Of a stretch of 64,000 nt of DNA, positions 8,821-17,718 are shown one piece after another. Position numbers and translations under genes: made by a program. The notes beneath the pieces were generated by a model that saw nothing but the letters and a program-made list of their open reading frames with translations, did not search any database and had not been told where the DNA came from. The first letter of the stretch is position 1. Each line of letters opens with the position of its first letter. This DNA is from Leptospiraceae bacterium (lineage in GTDB: Bacteria > Spirochaetota > Leptospiria > Turneriellales > Turneriellaceae): positions 124,001 to 188,000 of the forward strand of contig JANWWS010000014.1 of the NCBI GenBank assembly GCA_025055765.1. Reading direction: 5' to 3'.

Positions 8821-9462
8821 TTAAAAACGAAATCGGTATGAATATCCTAAAAGAAAAAGGTCGTTGTTTAAAGAAAGCTCTCTTTCACGAAAGCTCGCAG
8901 TGCCCAGTAGCTGGGTATGTCCCATACTACGTTGCCATTCCACAAGCAAAGAACCGTTTTCTGTCAAGGCAAATTCGGCTCCTAATAAGAAAAGGGCCCC
9001 CCATGCTTGGTAAAAATAGACGTTTTCCACCAGGTGGTTTTTGACACCTAAGATACCTGCGGTGAAGAGGGGTCCATAACCCGCAAAAAAGCTACTGTAT
9101 TGCGTTAAAGGAAAGTTTAACCCAAACACTATGGGTACACGGATTTGTTCCAAGGAAAAAGAAAAATCGGCATTACTGAATTTGCCTTTACCCCCTATTA
9201 GAGGAATAGCGGCATCGACACCGCTGCGGACAAACAAAAAGGCAAACTGGTATTTTAGCACAACCCCCAAGTGTGCTAAAATTAGAGAGCCTACCGGTGT
9301 TGAGGAGTCTTCAAATGGGGTAAGCTCTGCGGCCTGGGGGGTAATGCCGGTATAAATTCCAAGGGAAAGACCAGTGAGCGTCTCAAAAAGCCCACCTATG
9401 CTCTCCTGCGCAGGGGTTTGGCTTAGCAAAGTCGTCACGAGCAGGGTACCTAAGATCCGCAC
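8821..9462 (-). CDS. Outer-membrane beta-barrel protein (first of three paralogues)
   Basis: 213 aa from a GTG at 9462 (GGAAGG ribosome-site-like sequence seven bases upstream; TTGCCA at 9491-9496 ends 28 nt before it). Signal peptide of about 18 residues (LLVTTLLSQTPAQ), then short barrel strands: LIGGKGKFSNADFSFSLEQI, SSFFAGYGPLFTAGIL, and a terminal FLLGYSYRFRF ending in Phe, the usual BAM recognition end. It is the first gene of the minus-strand envelope cluster and is divergent from the GT87 gene. Function unknown. Confidence 0.7.
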   Translation of the reverse strand: MRILGTLLVTTLLSQTPAQESIGGLFETLTGLSLGIYTGITPQAAELTPFEDSSTPVGSLILAHLGVVLKYQFAFLFVRSGVDAAIPLIGGKGKFSNADFSFSLEQIRVPIVFGLNFPLTQYSSFFAGYGPLFTAGILGVKNHLVENVYFYQAWGALFLLGAEFALTENGSLLVEWQRSMGHTQLLGTASFRERELSLNNDLFLLGYSYRFRF

Positions 9463-9548
9463 AAGCCTTCCGTAGGCCTCAAGGGCAAAGTGGCAAGCCT
9501 TTTTCTAAAATTGACTTGCCCGCTAAAGCCTCTGTAAGGTCCTTAGCT

Positions 9549-10745
9549 GTGCGTGCCAGCCTTATTTACCGCAGGCCGATATGGATTTCCCTAGCGTTTC
9601 TCTTCGCCTTCTTAGCAGCTGTGATTAGCTACTTGCAAAGCCCTCAGGGTGATTATAGCATAGTGGGATATCCACGGTATAACAATTACCTAATCTTCAA
9701 GTCTTCTTTTCTTCACCTGTGGCAACATAGGGATCTTTATCTAGCCTATCCCCAGGAGCATTGGGATTACTTTAAATATACGCCCACCTTTGCGCTTTTT
9801 TTTGGCATCTTTGCTCTTTTTCCTGATTTTTGGGGGCTTCTCTTATGGGATAGCTTAAATTCCTTACTTTATGCCTTGGGACTTTTACTCTTACCCCAAT
9901 ATAGCGAAAAAGAAAAAGGGCTTTTGTTTTATGTTACCTCGGTGGAGCTTTTTATCTCTCTTCAAAATCACCAGTCAAACGCTTTACTAGCCGCACTCTT
10001 TCTCCTTTCCTTTCGTTTTCTCGAAAACAAAAAAGATATGTGGGCTGCCCTCTGTATGGCAGCTTCCTTCTACGTAAAACTATTTGGGATTATTTTTGCT
10101 CTTTTGTTTCTTTTCTATGAAGAAAAAAAGAAAAAAATTCTTTATCTGGCCGGATGGCTCTTGTTTTTGGGGCTTTTACCTCTCGTAGTTATATCCCCAG
10201 CTGAATATGGGGCTCTCTTAGGAAGTTACTATCGACTTTTGCGCCAAGATGCCATAGCTGGGGAGCTTTCTTTTGTCGGATGGCTGGAGAAGGTTTTTGG
10301 ATGCTCTTTTTCCCCGCTGGTTATGGCTTTGGGGGCGGCGGTACTTATTTTCATCTTAGCCCTTATGTTGCGTGGCAAGGCAGGTTTTGGCGAACGCCTA
10401 GCCTTTTTATGCTCTCTTTTACTTTTTTCTGTTCTATTTAACCACAAGGCTGAGTCACCAAGCTATGTTTTGGCGGTTTGCGGTGTTGGATTATGGTTTT
10501 TTAGAGAATCTCGAGTACCCTATGGTGTGAGGCTTTTTCTTCTCTTATTTGTCATTGTTTTCACATCTCTCGGTAGTACAGACCTCTTCCCCGAAGCTAT
10601 CCGTCAAAAGTACCTACGTCCATGGGGAAGCAAGGTGGTGCCGGTCCTACTTGTCTATCTTACCATAGTGGGGGTTCTGCTGGCAAGTGGCTTGAGAAGA
10701 CTCAAAATTCAATTTTACTTGCCAAAAGGCAGGGGAAATCCATAA
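9549..10745 (+). CDS. GT87-family (DUF2029) polytopic membrane glycosyltransferase
   Basis: About 398 aa with around ten hydrophobic helices. The family signature is the extracytoplasmic loop after helix 1 (DYSIVGYPRYNNYLIFKSSF, then the YLAYPQEHWDYFKYTPTFAL segment), where acidic residues serve the polyprenyl-phosphate-sugar reaction. A TTG at 9516 would give 409 aa, but that base lies inside a TTGACT/TTGCCC box; the GTG at 9549 is preferred because it keeps the first helix intact and sits 27 nt after TTGCCC. It likely adds a sugar from a polyprenyl phosphate donor on the periplasmic face. Followed six bases later by YebC. Acceptor unknown. Confidence 0.75.
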   Translation: MRASLIYRRPIWISLAFLFAFLAAVISYLQSPQGDYSIVGYPRYNNYLIFKSSFLHLWQHRDLYLAYPQEHWDYFKYTPTFALFFGIFALFPDFWGLLLWDSLNSLLYALGLLLLPQYSEKEKGLLFYVTSVELFISLQNHQSNALLAALFLLSFRFLENKKDMWAALCMAASFYVKLFGIIFALLFLFYEEKKKKILYLAGWLLFLGLLPLVVISPAEYGALLGSYYRLLRQDAIAGELSFVGWLEKVFGCSFSPLVMALGAAVLIFILALMLRGKAGFGERLAFLCSLLLFSVLFNHKAESPSYVLAVCGVGLWFFRESRVPYGVRLFLLLFVIVFTSLGSTDLFPEAIRQKYLRPWGSKVVPVLLVYLTIVGVLLASGLRRLKIQFYLPKGRGNP

Positions 10746-10746
10746 T
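10719..10746 (+). promoter_or_regulatory. Candidate promoter giving leaderless yebC mRNA
   Basis: TTGCCA (10719-10724), a 16-nt spacer and CATAAT (10741-10746), five of six matches in each box. The -10 ends five bases before the ATG at 10752, so transcription should begin at or next to the start codon. It overlaps the 3' end of the GT87 gene. Confidence 0.5.
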
Positions 10747-10751
10747 AGATT

Positions 10752-11498
10752 ATGGCAGGACATTCCAAGTGGGCTAATATCAAACATCGTAAGGCTGCCA
10801 TGGATGCCAAGAGGGGGGCCATTTTTACGAAGCTAGCAAAGGAAATCTCGGTGGCAGCAAGGCTTGGTGGTCCCAACGAGCATAGCAATCCTCGTCTGAG
10901 GACAGCAATCCTCAAGGCGAAAGCAGCCAATATGCCCAAAGAAAACATCGAGCGGGCCATAAAGAAGGGAGCTGGAGAATTAGAAGGGCAAAATTACGAG
11001 GAGGTTATCTACGAGGGTTATGGGCCAGGTGGGATAGCCATTATGGTGGAAGTCCTTACCGACAAGAAAAGTCGCACCTTACCCGAGCTACGGAATTTAT
11101 TTACAAAAGCGGGTGGCAATATGGGTGAGGCGGGTTCGGTGAGTTATTTGTTTGAATACCGTGGTATTATTGTACTCGAAGGTCCCGTAAAAGAGGAGGA
11201 TCTCCTCGAACTTGTCGATAAAACCGAAGCAGAGGACTTACAGGAAGAAGAGGGATATACCATCTTAAAAGTCTCTAAAGAAAAATTTAGCACAGCTTTA
11301 GCTGAGGCCTTAAAATTTGCCGAAGCAAGGCAGCTTAAAATTGTAGAGTCAGCGCTTAAATACCTGCCCATAAGCCAAATGGAACTCCAGGGAGAAAGCC
11401 TCCAGAAAGCCATAAAACTCATTGAAGCACTGGAAGACCATGATGACGTCCAAAATGTATTTACGAACCTCCATATTCCCGATGCGGTTGTGGCCTAG
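10752..11498 (+). CDS. yebC: YebC/PmpR-family DNA-binding or translation-associated protein
   Basis: 248 aa, the normal length. The hallmark N-terminus (MAGHSKWANIKHRKAAMDAK) and NPRLRTAILKAKAANMPKENIERAIKKG identify the family, with the three-domain fold ending in the EDHDDVQNVFTNLHIPD motif. Members are described as transcriptional regulators and, more recently, as factors that help ribosomes through proline-rich stretches. Two bases separate it from ruvC; yebC-ruvC-ruvA is a very common order. No ribosome site is seen before the ATG, but a promoter with boxes at leaderless spacing is present. Confidence 0.96.
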   Translation: MAGHSKWANIKHRKAAMDAKRGAIFTKLAKEISVAARLGGPNEHSNPRLRTAILKAKAANMPKENIERAIKKGAGELEGQNYEEVIYEGYGPGGIAIMVEVLTDKKSRTLPELRNLFTKAGGNMGEAGSVSYLFEYRGIIVLEGPVKEEDLLELVDKTEAEDLQEEEGYTILKVSKEKFSTALAEALKFAEARQLKIVESALKYLPISQMELQGESLQKAIKLIEALEDHDDVQNVFTNLHIPDAVVA

Positions 11499-11500
11499 TC

Positions 11501-11998
11501 ATGAATTTCTGGGGCATTGACCCGGGCTATGCCCGTTTGGGTTATGGCATTGTGGCCCTCGATGGCCAGCGTTTGGTTTATCGAACCCATGGAGTACTAG
11601 AAACTCCTGCAGCGCAAAACCCCAGCCAACGTCTCCTCTACTTAGAAAAAGAATTAAAGAAGCTTCTGCGGCGTTTTCCACCGAAGGCGTCCCTAATTGA
11701 AGACATTTTTGTGCGTAAGAATATCACAAGCGGTATAAGAGTAGCGGAAGCACGAGGGGTGGTTTTGCTTACCCTAGCGAGAGTGGGCTCTGCCATTTAC
11801 GAGGCAACTCCCACTGCAGTGAAAAAAACTCTGACAGGTGATGGTCAGGCAACCAAAGATGTGGTGCAAAGAATGATCAAGAAATTACTTGCTCTTTCGG
11901 AGATCCCCCAGCCCGATGATGCCGCTGATGCTTTAGCCTGTGCTTTATTGGCTGTGAGTAAATTTGAACAAAGCCTTTTACGGGCTCGTACAGGATGA
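11501..11998 (+). CDS. ruvC: Crossover junction endodeoxyribonuclease RuvC
   Basis: 165 aa, full length. Holliday-junction resolvase of the RNase H fold. Acidic catalytic residues are visible in GIDPGYARLGYG (Asp7), LIEDIFV (Glu, about 67) and the C-terminal PDDAADALACAL (Asp pair, about 138-141). Start ATG at 11501, two bases after yebC; its stop overlaps the ruvA ATG (ATGA). It acts with RuvA and RuvB to resolve recombination intermediates. ruvB is not in the window. Confidence 0.95.
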   Translation: MNFWGIDPGYARLGYGIVALDGQRLVYRTHGVLETPAAQNPSQRLLYLEKELKKLLRRFPPKASLIEDIFVRKNITSGIRVAEARGVVLLTLARVGSAIYEATPTAVKKTLTGDGQATKDVVQRMIKKLLALSEIPQPDDAADALACALLAVSKFEQSLLRARTG

Positions 11999-12594
11999 TT
12001 TATTATCTGAAGGGTGAAATTATCTACTTACGACCCCTGTTTACCATTGTACTTTGTCAGGGGGTGGGTTATGGGGTGCATATCCCGCTTTCTGTATCAG
12101 AAAAGCTGAAAATGGGACAGAAAGCAGAGCTTTACACCCGCATGTTTCATCGGGAAAATGAGCAAAAGCTCTATGGTTTTCTTGAACCGGGGGAAGCTGA
12201 GCTCTTTGAATACCTCTGCTCTCTTTCAGGGGTTGGACCGGCCGTATCTATGCAGCTACTATCGGCCTATTCCGCACAGGAGCTAGTAGACCTTCTCTTG
12301 CATGCTCGGCTTGAGCTAATAAAAAAAATACCAAAAGTTGGCAAAACGCGAGCTCACAAAATTCTTTTTGAATGCCAGCAAAGACCGCAAAAGCTGCAGG
12401 AACTTAAAGAGCTCTTAGGTGATAAAGAAAGCTTTAAAACAGAAGAGCTTTACCAGGCTATAGAGGCACTTCTGCAATTAGGTTATCGAAAGCAGGAAAT
12501 TGAAAAGGCCCATGAGGCAATTAAAAAAACGAGGATATCCTTAAACTCTTTAGGAGTACAAGAGCTTATAAGACTCTTTTTACGCCATTTATGA
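11995..12594 (+). CDS. ruvA: Holliday junction branch-migration protein RuvA
   Basis: 199 aa. N-terminal OB-fold (MIYYLKGEIIYL... GVGYGVHIPLS), helix-hairpin-helix pair in the centre (SLSGVGPAVSMQLLSAY, IKKIPKVGKTRAHKIL), and a C-terminal RuvB-contacting domain (LLQLGYRKQEIEKA). The first hairpin reads LSGVGPAVSMQLLS instead of the usual GVGPKLALAIL type, a modest divergence. Overlaps ruvC by four bases and comF by four bases, so coupled translation is expected. Confidence 0.93.
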   Translation: MIYYLKGEIIYLRPLFTIVLCQGVGYGVHIPLSVSEKLKMGQKAELYTRMFHRENEQKLYGFLEPGEAELFEYLCSLSGVGPAVSMQLLSAYSAQELVDLLLHARLELIKKIPKVGKTRAHKILFECQQRPQKLQELKELLGDKESFKTEELYQAIEALLQLGYRKQEIEKAHEAIKKTRISLNSLGVQELIRLFLRHL

Positions 12595-13289
12595 AAATAC
12601 TTCCCCTCTTTCGCTATTTTTTACCGGAAACTTGCCGCTTTTGTAAAACAAAGGCAGCTTTGTCCCAATCTATCTTTTGCCGTAACTGCTTGGAAAAAAT
12701 AACTTATTTTCCGCAGCAGCCAGAGCGGTTTTGTCAGGTATGTGGTGAAGAAAAAGAAGACGGCTCTTGTAAAAATTGCCAGTTGCGCCAACACTTTTTC
12801 TCGAAAAGCCACTTTCTTTTTTTTTATGAGAATACCGCATTGGCCCTCTTGCAGGAGCTTAAATTTCGTCAAAGTAGAAGGGCTTGGGATTTTGTGTGCC
12901 AGGAGATGAAAACACGCCTCAATTTCCCTGACAATGGGGCATTCCTGCCAATGCCATCGTCTCGAAGGCTTGCCGAAAGTGTAGCTTATTTTATGAGCCA
13001 GCAATACCATGGCTTATTTGTAAACCACGTTTTTCAATTTGAAAAAGAAAGCAGCACCAAGAAGTTGGGGTTAAGGGAAAGATTTTGGCATTTGGAAAAG
13101 ATGAGTCTTACACCACGACCCCTGCCCGTGGCAAACTTTTACTTCTTAGTTGATGATATCTATACAACAGGGGCTACGGTAAATAAAGCAGCAAGAATGA
13201 TACACGAACAAAGAGCAATCCCTATAGAAAAAATATTTGTCTTTACGTTATTTCGGCGAAGGGCTTACCGACGTAGCCCCCTCCGGTAG
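12591..13289 (+). CDS. ComF-family phosphoribosyltransferase-like protein
   Basis: 232 aa. N-terminal double zinc ribbon (CRFCKTK, FCRNC, CQVCGEEKEDGSCKNC), then a phosphoribosyltransferase fold with the PRPP-binding loop FLVDDIYTTGATVNKA (about residue 183). Homologues assist natural DNA uptake/recombination in competent bacteria, though the biochemical role is uncertain. The gene ends inside the 3' end of rsgA (25-bp convergent overlap). The link to recombination genes ruvC/ruvA upstream fits the known role. Confidence 0.88.
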   Translation: MKILPLFRYFLPETCRFCKTKAALSQSIFCRNCLEKITYFPQQPERFCQVCGEEKEDGSCKNCQLRQHFFSKSHFLFFYENTALALLQELKFRQSRRAWDFVCQEMKTRLNFPDNGAFLPMPSSRRLAESVAYFMSQQYHGLFVNHVFQFEKESSTKKLGLRERFWHLEKMSLTPRPLPVANFYFLVDDIYTTGATVNKAARMIHEQRAIPIEKIFVFTLFRRRAYRRSPLR

Positions 13290-14269
13290 TCTCCTTTACG
13301 TGGTTTAAAGCTTTCTTCATGGCTTAGCAAGATATCCACATAGGAATCGTAGCGTAATGGTGAGATCAGCTTTTGGTTCACGGCTTCCCTTACGGCACAG
13401 CCTGGCTCTTCCATATGCAGGCAGTTTTCAAAACGGCAGCTCAGACCATGGAATTCGACAAAGCCATGGCGGATTTCCTCTTTTGAGCGATGCTGCAAGC
13501 CAAACTCGCGCAGGCCAGGAACATCAATAATTTCGGTCTCCTGCCCCAAAGAGTAAAGGATGGCATTTACAGTGGTATGTCTTCCCTTAAATTTTATTTG
13601 TTGTTGATCTACTTTTTGTATTTCCTCTTTGGCGAGCAGATTAAGCAAGGTGCTTTTGCCAACGCCAGACTGGCCAAGAAAAAGGGTACGCCTGCCTAAG
13701 AGAGCTTTTTCCAGTTCCAAGCTAACTTTCTCATGAAAGGACTCTTCCAAGACAGAATATCCTAATGATTGGTAAAGAAAGGCAAGCGCACGGGCCATTT
13801 CTTTATCTCTGGTATTTAGATAGGCAAAAAGGTCTTTCTTGTTAATGGCGATAATTACCGGTATAAAGCTTAGAGTCGCCTCGCAAAGAATACGATCCGC
13901 AAAGCGATGGTTTAAAGGAGGGGTGGAGAAAGATAAGATCAGTAAAATTTGGTCTACGTTGGCGGCCAAAACTTGCCGGCGTTCATGACTTGCCCGACAA
14001 AAGCTATTTTTTCTTGGTAAAATCTCCTCAATTAGGGCAAAATTAGGGGTTATCTGGGCAAGCACCTCATCGCCCACGGCGACAATGTGTTCCCGGCGCT
14101 TTACTTTTGGGAGCGGGAGAGATAAGCGTAGCTTACCAGAAAGCTTGGCTAAGTAAATGGGCCCACATTTGTCATAGAAAACAGGAGAAATCATAGAGGG
14201 GATATTTTCCCAAAATTTTACCCAGTAAAACGCACCAAAACCAGCGCTGACATAGGCCCTATGCAACAT
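13265..14269 (-). CDS. rsgA: Ribosome small-subunit biogenesis GTPase RsgA
   Basis: 334 aa. An OB-fold N-domain is followed by the circularly permuted GTPase order: G4 (NKKDLF, about 182), then G1 (GQSGVGKSTLLNLL), G3 (DVPGLREFG), and a C-terminal zinc finger (CRFENCLHMEEPGC). It matures 30S subunits. It is 13 bp downstream of purQ on the same strand and its 3' end overlaps comF by 25 bp. ATG at 14269. Confidence 0.95.
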   Translation of the reverse strand: MLHRAYVSAGFGAFYWVKFWENIPSMISPVFYDKCGPIYLAKLSGKLRLSLPLPKVKRREHIVAVGDEVLAQITPNFALIEEILPRKNSFCRASHERRQVLAANVDQILLILSFSTPPLNHRFADRILCEATLSFIPVIIAINKKDLFAYLNTRDKEMARALAFLYQSLGYSVLEESFHEKVSLELEKALLGRRTLFLGQSGVGKSTLLNLLAKEEIQKVDQQQIKFKGRHTTVNAILYSLGQETEIIDVPGLREFGLQHRSKEEIRHGFVEFHGLSCRFENCLHMEEPGCAVREAVNQKLISPLRYDSYVDILLSHEESFKPRKGDYRRGLRR

Positions 14270-14281
14270 TCACGTCAAGCT

Positions 14282-14941
14282 TTAAAGTAGCGAGAAAATT
14301 TTTTCAAAAAAATAGCGTCCAAATAAAGGCATATCCTCTCTTTTATCCTTGGTGGGAAAAAGAGCTCTTTCTGGATGAGGCATGAGACCAATTACCCGGC
14401 GGCTTTTGTCGCAAAGGCCTGCAATGTCATGCAGGCTGCCGTTCGGGTTTTCCCTATAGCGAAAAAGTACCTGTCGGTTTTCTTCTATTTCTTGCAAAAT
14501 TTCATATGGGGCTATGTAATTGCCTTCACTATGGGAGATAGGTAGAGAAAAGCCGTTGGGAGCATCTTGAAATTCATTTTCACCTTTGAGGGGAACATCT
14601 TTACATATATGCTTTAAGCTCTTGTTGCGCAGCAAAGCACCAGGTAGTAATTTGCTTTCGGTGAGAATTTGGAAACCATTGCAAATACCCACCACCATCC
14701 TGCCTTTAGCCACAGCTTCTCTTAGGGAACTCATGGACCTTGTGTGAGCTGCCAGGGCTCCGCTGCGTAGGTAATCGCCATATGAAAAGCCACCTGGTAA
14801 GAAATAAATATCGTGCTCGGCAAAAAAGCTTTCTTTGTGCCAAATGTATTGTACTTGGCAGGAAAAAAAACGTACAAGACTTTCCCCTAAATCTCGATCG
14901 CAATTACTGCCCGGAAAGACGAGAACTGCGGCCTTAATCAT
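14282..14941 (-). CDS. purQ: Phosphoribosylformylglycinamidine synthase, glutaminase subunit PurQ
   Basis: 219 aa class I glutamine amidotransferase. The nucleophile elbow VGICNGFQIL (Cys about 87) and the C-terminal GLMPHPERAL (His/Glu) complete the triad; N-terminal VLVFPGSNCDRD is the family start. It supplies ammonia to PurL, which is not in the window. Overlaps purS by eight bases and lies in a purC-purS-purQ run, the usual layout for the three-subunit enzyme of non-gammaproteobacterial type. Confidence 0.96.
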   Translation of the reverse strand: MIKAAVLVFPGSNCDRDLGESLVRFFSCQVQYIWHKESFFAEHDIYFLPGGFSYGDYLRSGALAAHTRSMSSLREAVAKGRMVVGICNGFQILTESKLLPGALLRNKSLKHICKDVPLKGENEFQDAPNGFSLPISHSEGNYIAPYEILQEIEENRQVLFRYRENPNGSLHDIAGLCDKSRRVIGLMPHPERALFPTKDKREDMPLFGRYFFEKIFSLL

Positions 14942-15188
14942 CTTGGCTAACAGTGATGCTGCAATTTTCCATAACAGGATTATGTAAGAGATCCTCAGCT
15001 AATTTTCTTACTTTTTCTTCAGCAGCTTGTAAGTTCTCTGCTTCAAGTAAAATTTCAATATACTTGCCCACACGAACATCCAAAAAACTCTCATCCCCTT
15101 GTTCTCTCAAGGAGAGCAAAATGGCCTGGCCCTGTGGTTCCAAGACAGATTTTTTATAGCGTACCACTACGTTGGCTTTGTAAGGCAT
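14934..15188 (-). CDS. purS: Phosphoribosylformylglycinamidine synthase subunit PurS
   Basis: 84 aa, the standard size. Sequence start ANVVVRYKKSVLEPQGQAI and the C-terminal LLHNPVMENCSITV match PurS, which bridges PurL and PurQ. It overlaps the 3' end of purC by 22 bp and the 5' end of purQ by eight, so the three proteins are translated as a coupled unit. ATG at 15188. Confidence 0.93.
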   Translation of the reverse strand: MPYKANVVVRYKKSVLEPQGQAILLSLREQGDESFLDVRVGKYIEILLEAENLQAAEEKVRKLAEDLLHNPVMENCSITVSQDD

Positions 15189-16096
15189 AGAATGGTTTCC
15201 TCCATGAATTGATATCTTTGGCGGGTTTTTTCTAATATTTCCTCTGGCAAGGGTGGTATTGGGCTTTGCCCTCGCCAGCCCATTTGGATAAGGTAGTCCC
15301 GGATAATCTGCTTGTCAAGAGTTGGGGGAAATTTTTTTTCTTTTAGAGCTTTTTCATAATCTTCGGCAAGGCAGTAGCGCGAGGAATCGGGAGTGAGAAG
15401 CTCATCGATCAGGATGAGTTTTTCGTTATAAAATCCAAACTCAAATTTGGTATCTAAGAGCAAGATGCCCTTTGTCTCTAAAAGTTTACTGGCCAAGTGA
15501 TAGATAGAAAGACTGATATCCCTTAGCTTTTGCGCGAGTTCCTCTCCTATGATTTTCTTCAATTCTGCAAAGCTAATGTTTTCATCATGGCCTTTATTTT
15601 TTTTTATAGCTGGTGAAAAGACCGCATAAGGGAGCTTGGCTCCTGGAGCAAGAGAAGAGGGCATGGGCTCTCCTGCTACTTTTTGATGCTTTTGGTATTC
15701 CTCATACGCCGATCCCATAAGATAGCCTCTCACGACGCATTCTACATCAATACGTTGGCATTTGCGAACGAGGCAGGACCTATCTTCAAGAATATGGCAG
15801 TATTTAGAAAAGGGTTCAGGAAAATTTAGGCAATGGGTTTCGCGAAGGTGGTTTGGTACCACGTCAATAAGAGAAAACCAGTGGTTTGAGATGCGGGTTA
15901 GGATTTTTCCCTTGTCAGTGATGCCCACAGGGAACACCACATCAAAGGCGGAAAGCCTGTCGCTGGCAACCATGAGAAAATGCTTGTCTGACACTTGGTA
16001 AATATCTCGCACTTTGCCTCGATAAATAGGCTCTAAACCAGGCAGCTCTATTTGTGTAAGAGGTGGCACAGGTCGCAATTTACGTTTATAACTCAT
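15167..16096 (-). CDS. purC: Phosphoribosylaminoimidazole-succinocarboxamide synthase PurC
   Basis: 309 aa SAICAR synthetase, the longer form also seen in many bacteria and yeast. Motifs: YRGKVRDIYQV (nucleotide loop), VASDRLSAFDVV, ECVVRGYLMGSAYEEY and LIDELLTPDSSRY. It couples CAIR and aspartate using ATP in purine synthesis. ATG at 16096 overlaps aat by four bases and its end overlaps purS. Confidence 0.96.
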   Translation of the reverse strand: MSYKRKLRPVPPLTQIELPGLEPIYRGKVRDIYQVSDKHFLMVASDRLSAFDVVFPVGITDKGKILTRISNHWFSLIDVVPNHLRETHCLNFPEPFSKYCHILEDRSCLVRKCQRIDVECVVRGYLMGSAYEEYQKHQKVAGEPMPSSLAPGAKLPYAVFSPAIKKNKGHDENISFAELKKIIGEELAQKLRDISLSIYHLASKLLETKGILLLDTKFEFGFYNEKLILIDELLTPDSSRYCLAEDYEKALKEKKFPPTLDKQIIRDYLIQMGWRGQSPIPPLPEEILEKTRQRYQFMEETILCLTKPT

Positions 16097-16869
16097 GGAA
16101 AAGTAAAAATATTTTGCCAGGAGCCATAAATGCCTTTTCTCTGAAATGAAGCTTCTAATAGGCTTACGTATTCGCCTGGGGTAATGGCTATAGCGCCTAA
16201 TGCTTCTTTGTAGCTGGGCCTTTCCATGGTTTGTATATCAAAAAGACAAAACTCTTGCTTTCGTAAGAAGTGGTGTAGGGCAATTAAGGCTATTTTGGAC
16301 ATGTTGCTTTCGAGGTGGAACATGGATTCGGCAAAAAAGGCTGCTCCTAGGCTGACCCCATAGATCCCCGCAACGAGATTTTCTGCACGATAGACCTCAA
16401 TGCTGTGGGCAAAACCTTGTTGGTGTAGGCGGATATAGCCCCTTATTAAAGCTTCACTTATCCAGGTTTTCCCCTTGCGCAATTCGCGGCAATAATGGAT
16501 TACTTTGGGGAAATTATGGTCTGCTACAATAACAAAATCTCTTTTGCGCAGAATTTTGCGCAAGGTCCTTCCAATATGGAGATCTCTATCCAGGGGAAAA
16601 ATAGCTCTGACCTTGGGGAAATACCAGCATATGAGGGGGTCATCTCCCCAGGGGAAGAGTCCTAGGCTATAAGCGGCAATCAGCTCCTCACTGCGGTATG
16701 AGCCACCTTTCGCTACAGGCCAAAAATCAGAGGGAAGTATTTCTGATGGTCTTGGGAAGAGTCTAAGACAGAGATTTCGGCATCCGCCAATAAATTCGAG
16801 GAGGTTTTGCGTTTCTAAAAACTTCTCGTATAAGTCTTCAAAAGATGGTTTCTTTGTATCTTTCTTCAC
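16093..16869 (-). CDS. aat: Leucyl/phenylalanyl-tRNA--protein transferase
   Basis: 258 aa. Attaches Leu or Phe from tRNA to N-terminal Lys/Arg for N-end-rule degradation. Characteristic regions: AYSLGLFPWGDDPLICWYFP, IYGVSLGAAFFAESMFH and FDIQTMERPSYKEALGA. The N-terminal extension of about 45 residues before the core (up to LPSDFWP) is longer than in E. coli. Overlaps the LpxH-like gene by four bases and purC by four, so it belongs to that operon. Confidence 0.92.
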   Translation of the reverse strand: MKKDTKKPSFEDLYEKFLETQNLLEFIGGCRNLCLRLFPRPSEILPSDFWPVAKGGSYRSEELIAAYSLGLFPWGDDPLICWYFPKVRAIFPLDRDLHIGRTLRKILRKRDFVIVADHNFPKVIHYCRELRKGKTWISEALIRGYIRLHQQGFAHSIEVYRAENLVAGIYGVSLGAAFFAESMFHLESNMSKIALIALHHFLRKQEFCLFDIQTMERPSYKEALGAIAITPGEYVSLLEASFQRKGIYGSWQNIFTFP

Positions 16870-17684
16870 CGCGTGGTTGAATTTTTTCTTAATTTGAGTT
16901 TAAATTCTCGTTCGAATATATTTTTCTTTTTGTAGACATAGCCATAAAATATATCTCCATCTTGGATCACAAAGGTTCGGGATTCTACCCAATCACCTGT
17001 GTTAATGACGTAGAGGTCTTCACTTGCAAGAAATTGGTGGGTATGGCCAGAAATCAAGAGCCGGTTTTTTTGCCGTACCCGATTGCTTAGTATAGAGTAA
17101 TATTGGAGCATTTCTTCCCGCGTTTCATTTCTGTCAAAATTAAAATTTTTACGATAGAATTCCTCTGCGGCATGAAAAAAAGAAGGGGAGAGAAGAGCCA
17201 GGGAATAGACAATTTTTACAATAAGGATATTTATGAACCAGAAAATTTTGCCATATTGACCCTGATGACCGTGAGCCACTACTATTTCATTATCTTCATA
17301 GATTTCCATGGTTTCCCAACCTCGATTTTCAAGATAGGTCTCTACCTGAGGGGGGAGGGTTAAGGTATAATTAAAGGAATCATGGTTACCAATAATATAA
17401 ATTTTTTGAGCTCTTCTTATGGCTATTTGATCAAGACGGTCGAAAAGTTTGTTGAAGCGTTTTATGCCCTTGCCGCGCCGTAGTTTTCTTTGAGAGCTCA
17501 AATACCAGTTTTCTAAAATATCTCCCACAAGGAAAATGCGTTCAAAACGAATTTTCTTACGGTGAAAGTAATCGAGAAGGCTAAAGAGCTCCTTGTGATG
17601 ATGTGGTTTGACCTTCTTGTCCAAAAGGTAATGTACATCCGAGATAAAAAGGGACCGATAAACTCTCCCCCTCTTAAGCTTCAC
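16866..17684 (-). CDS. LpxH-like metallophosphoesterase (possible UDP-2,3-diacylglucosamine hydrolase)
   Basis: 272 aa calcineurin-fold phosphoesterase. Metal-site motifs in order: FISDVHYL (about 12), VGDILENW, IGNHDS, VAHGHQG and ISGHTHQF, the DxH-GDxxE-GNHD-GHTH set. UDP-2,3-diacylglucosamine hydrolases of this type carry out the lipid A step after LpxD; other members are DNA-repair or generic phosphodiesterases, so lipid A is an inference supported only by the diderm envelope. GTG start at 17684 with no ribosome site; TTGTCA at 17712-17717 ends 27 nt upstream. First gene of the run to rsgA. Confidence 0.75.
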   Translation of the reverse strand: MKLKRGRVYRSLFISDVHYLLDKKVKPHHHKELFSLLDYFHRKKIRFERIFLVGDILENWYLSSQRKLRRGKGIKRFNKLFDRLDQIAIRRAQKIYIIGNHDSFNYTLTLPPQVETYLENRGWETMEIYEDNEIVVAHGHQGQYGKIFWFINILIVKIVYSLALLSPSFFHAAEEFYRKNFNFDRNETREEMLQYYSILSNRVRQKNRLLISGHTHQFLASEDLYVINTGDWVESRTFVIQDGDIFYGYVYKKKNIFEREFKLKLRKNSTTR

Positions 17685-17718
17685 AATTGCGTTTTTTTCT
17701 CGATATTATTGTGACAAG

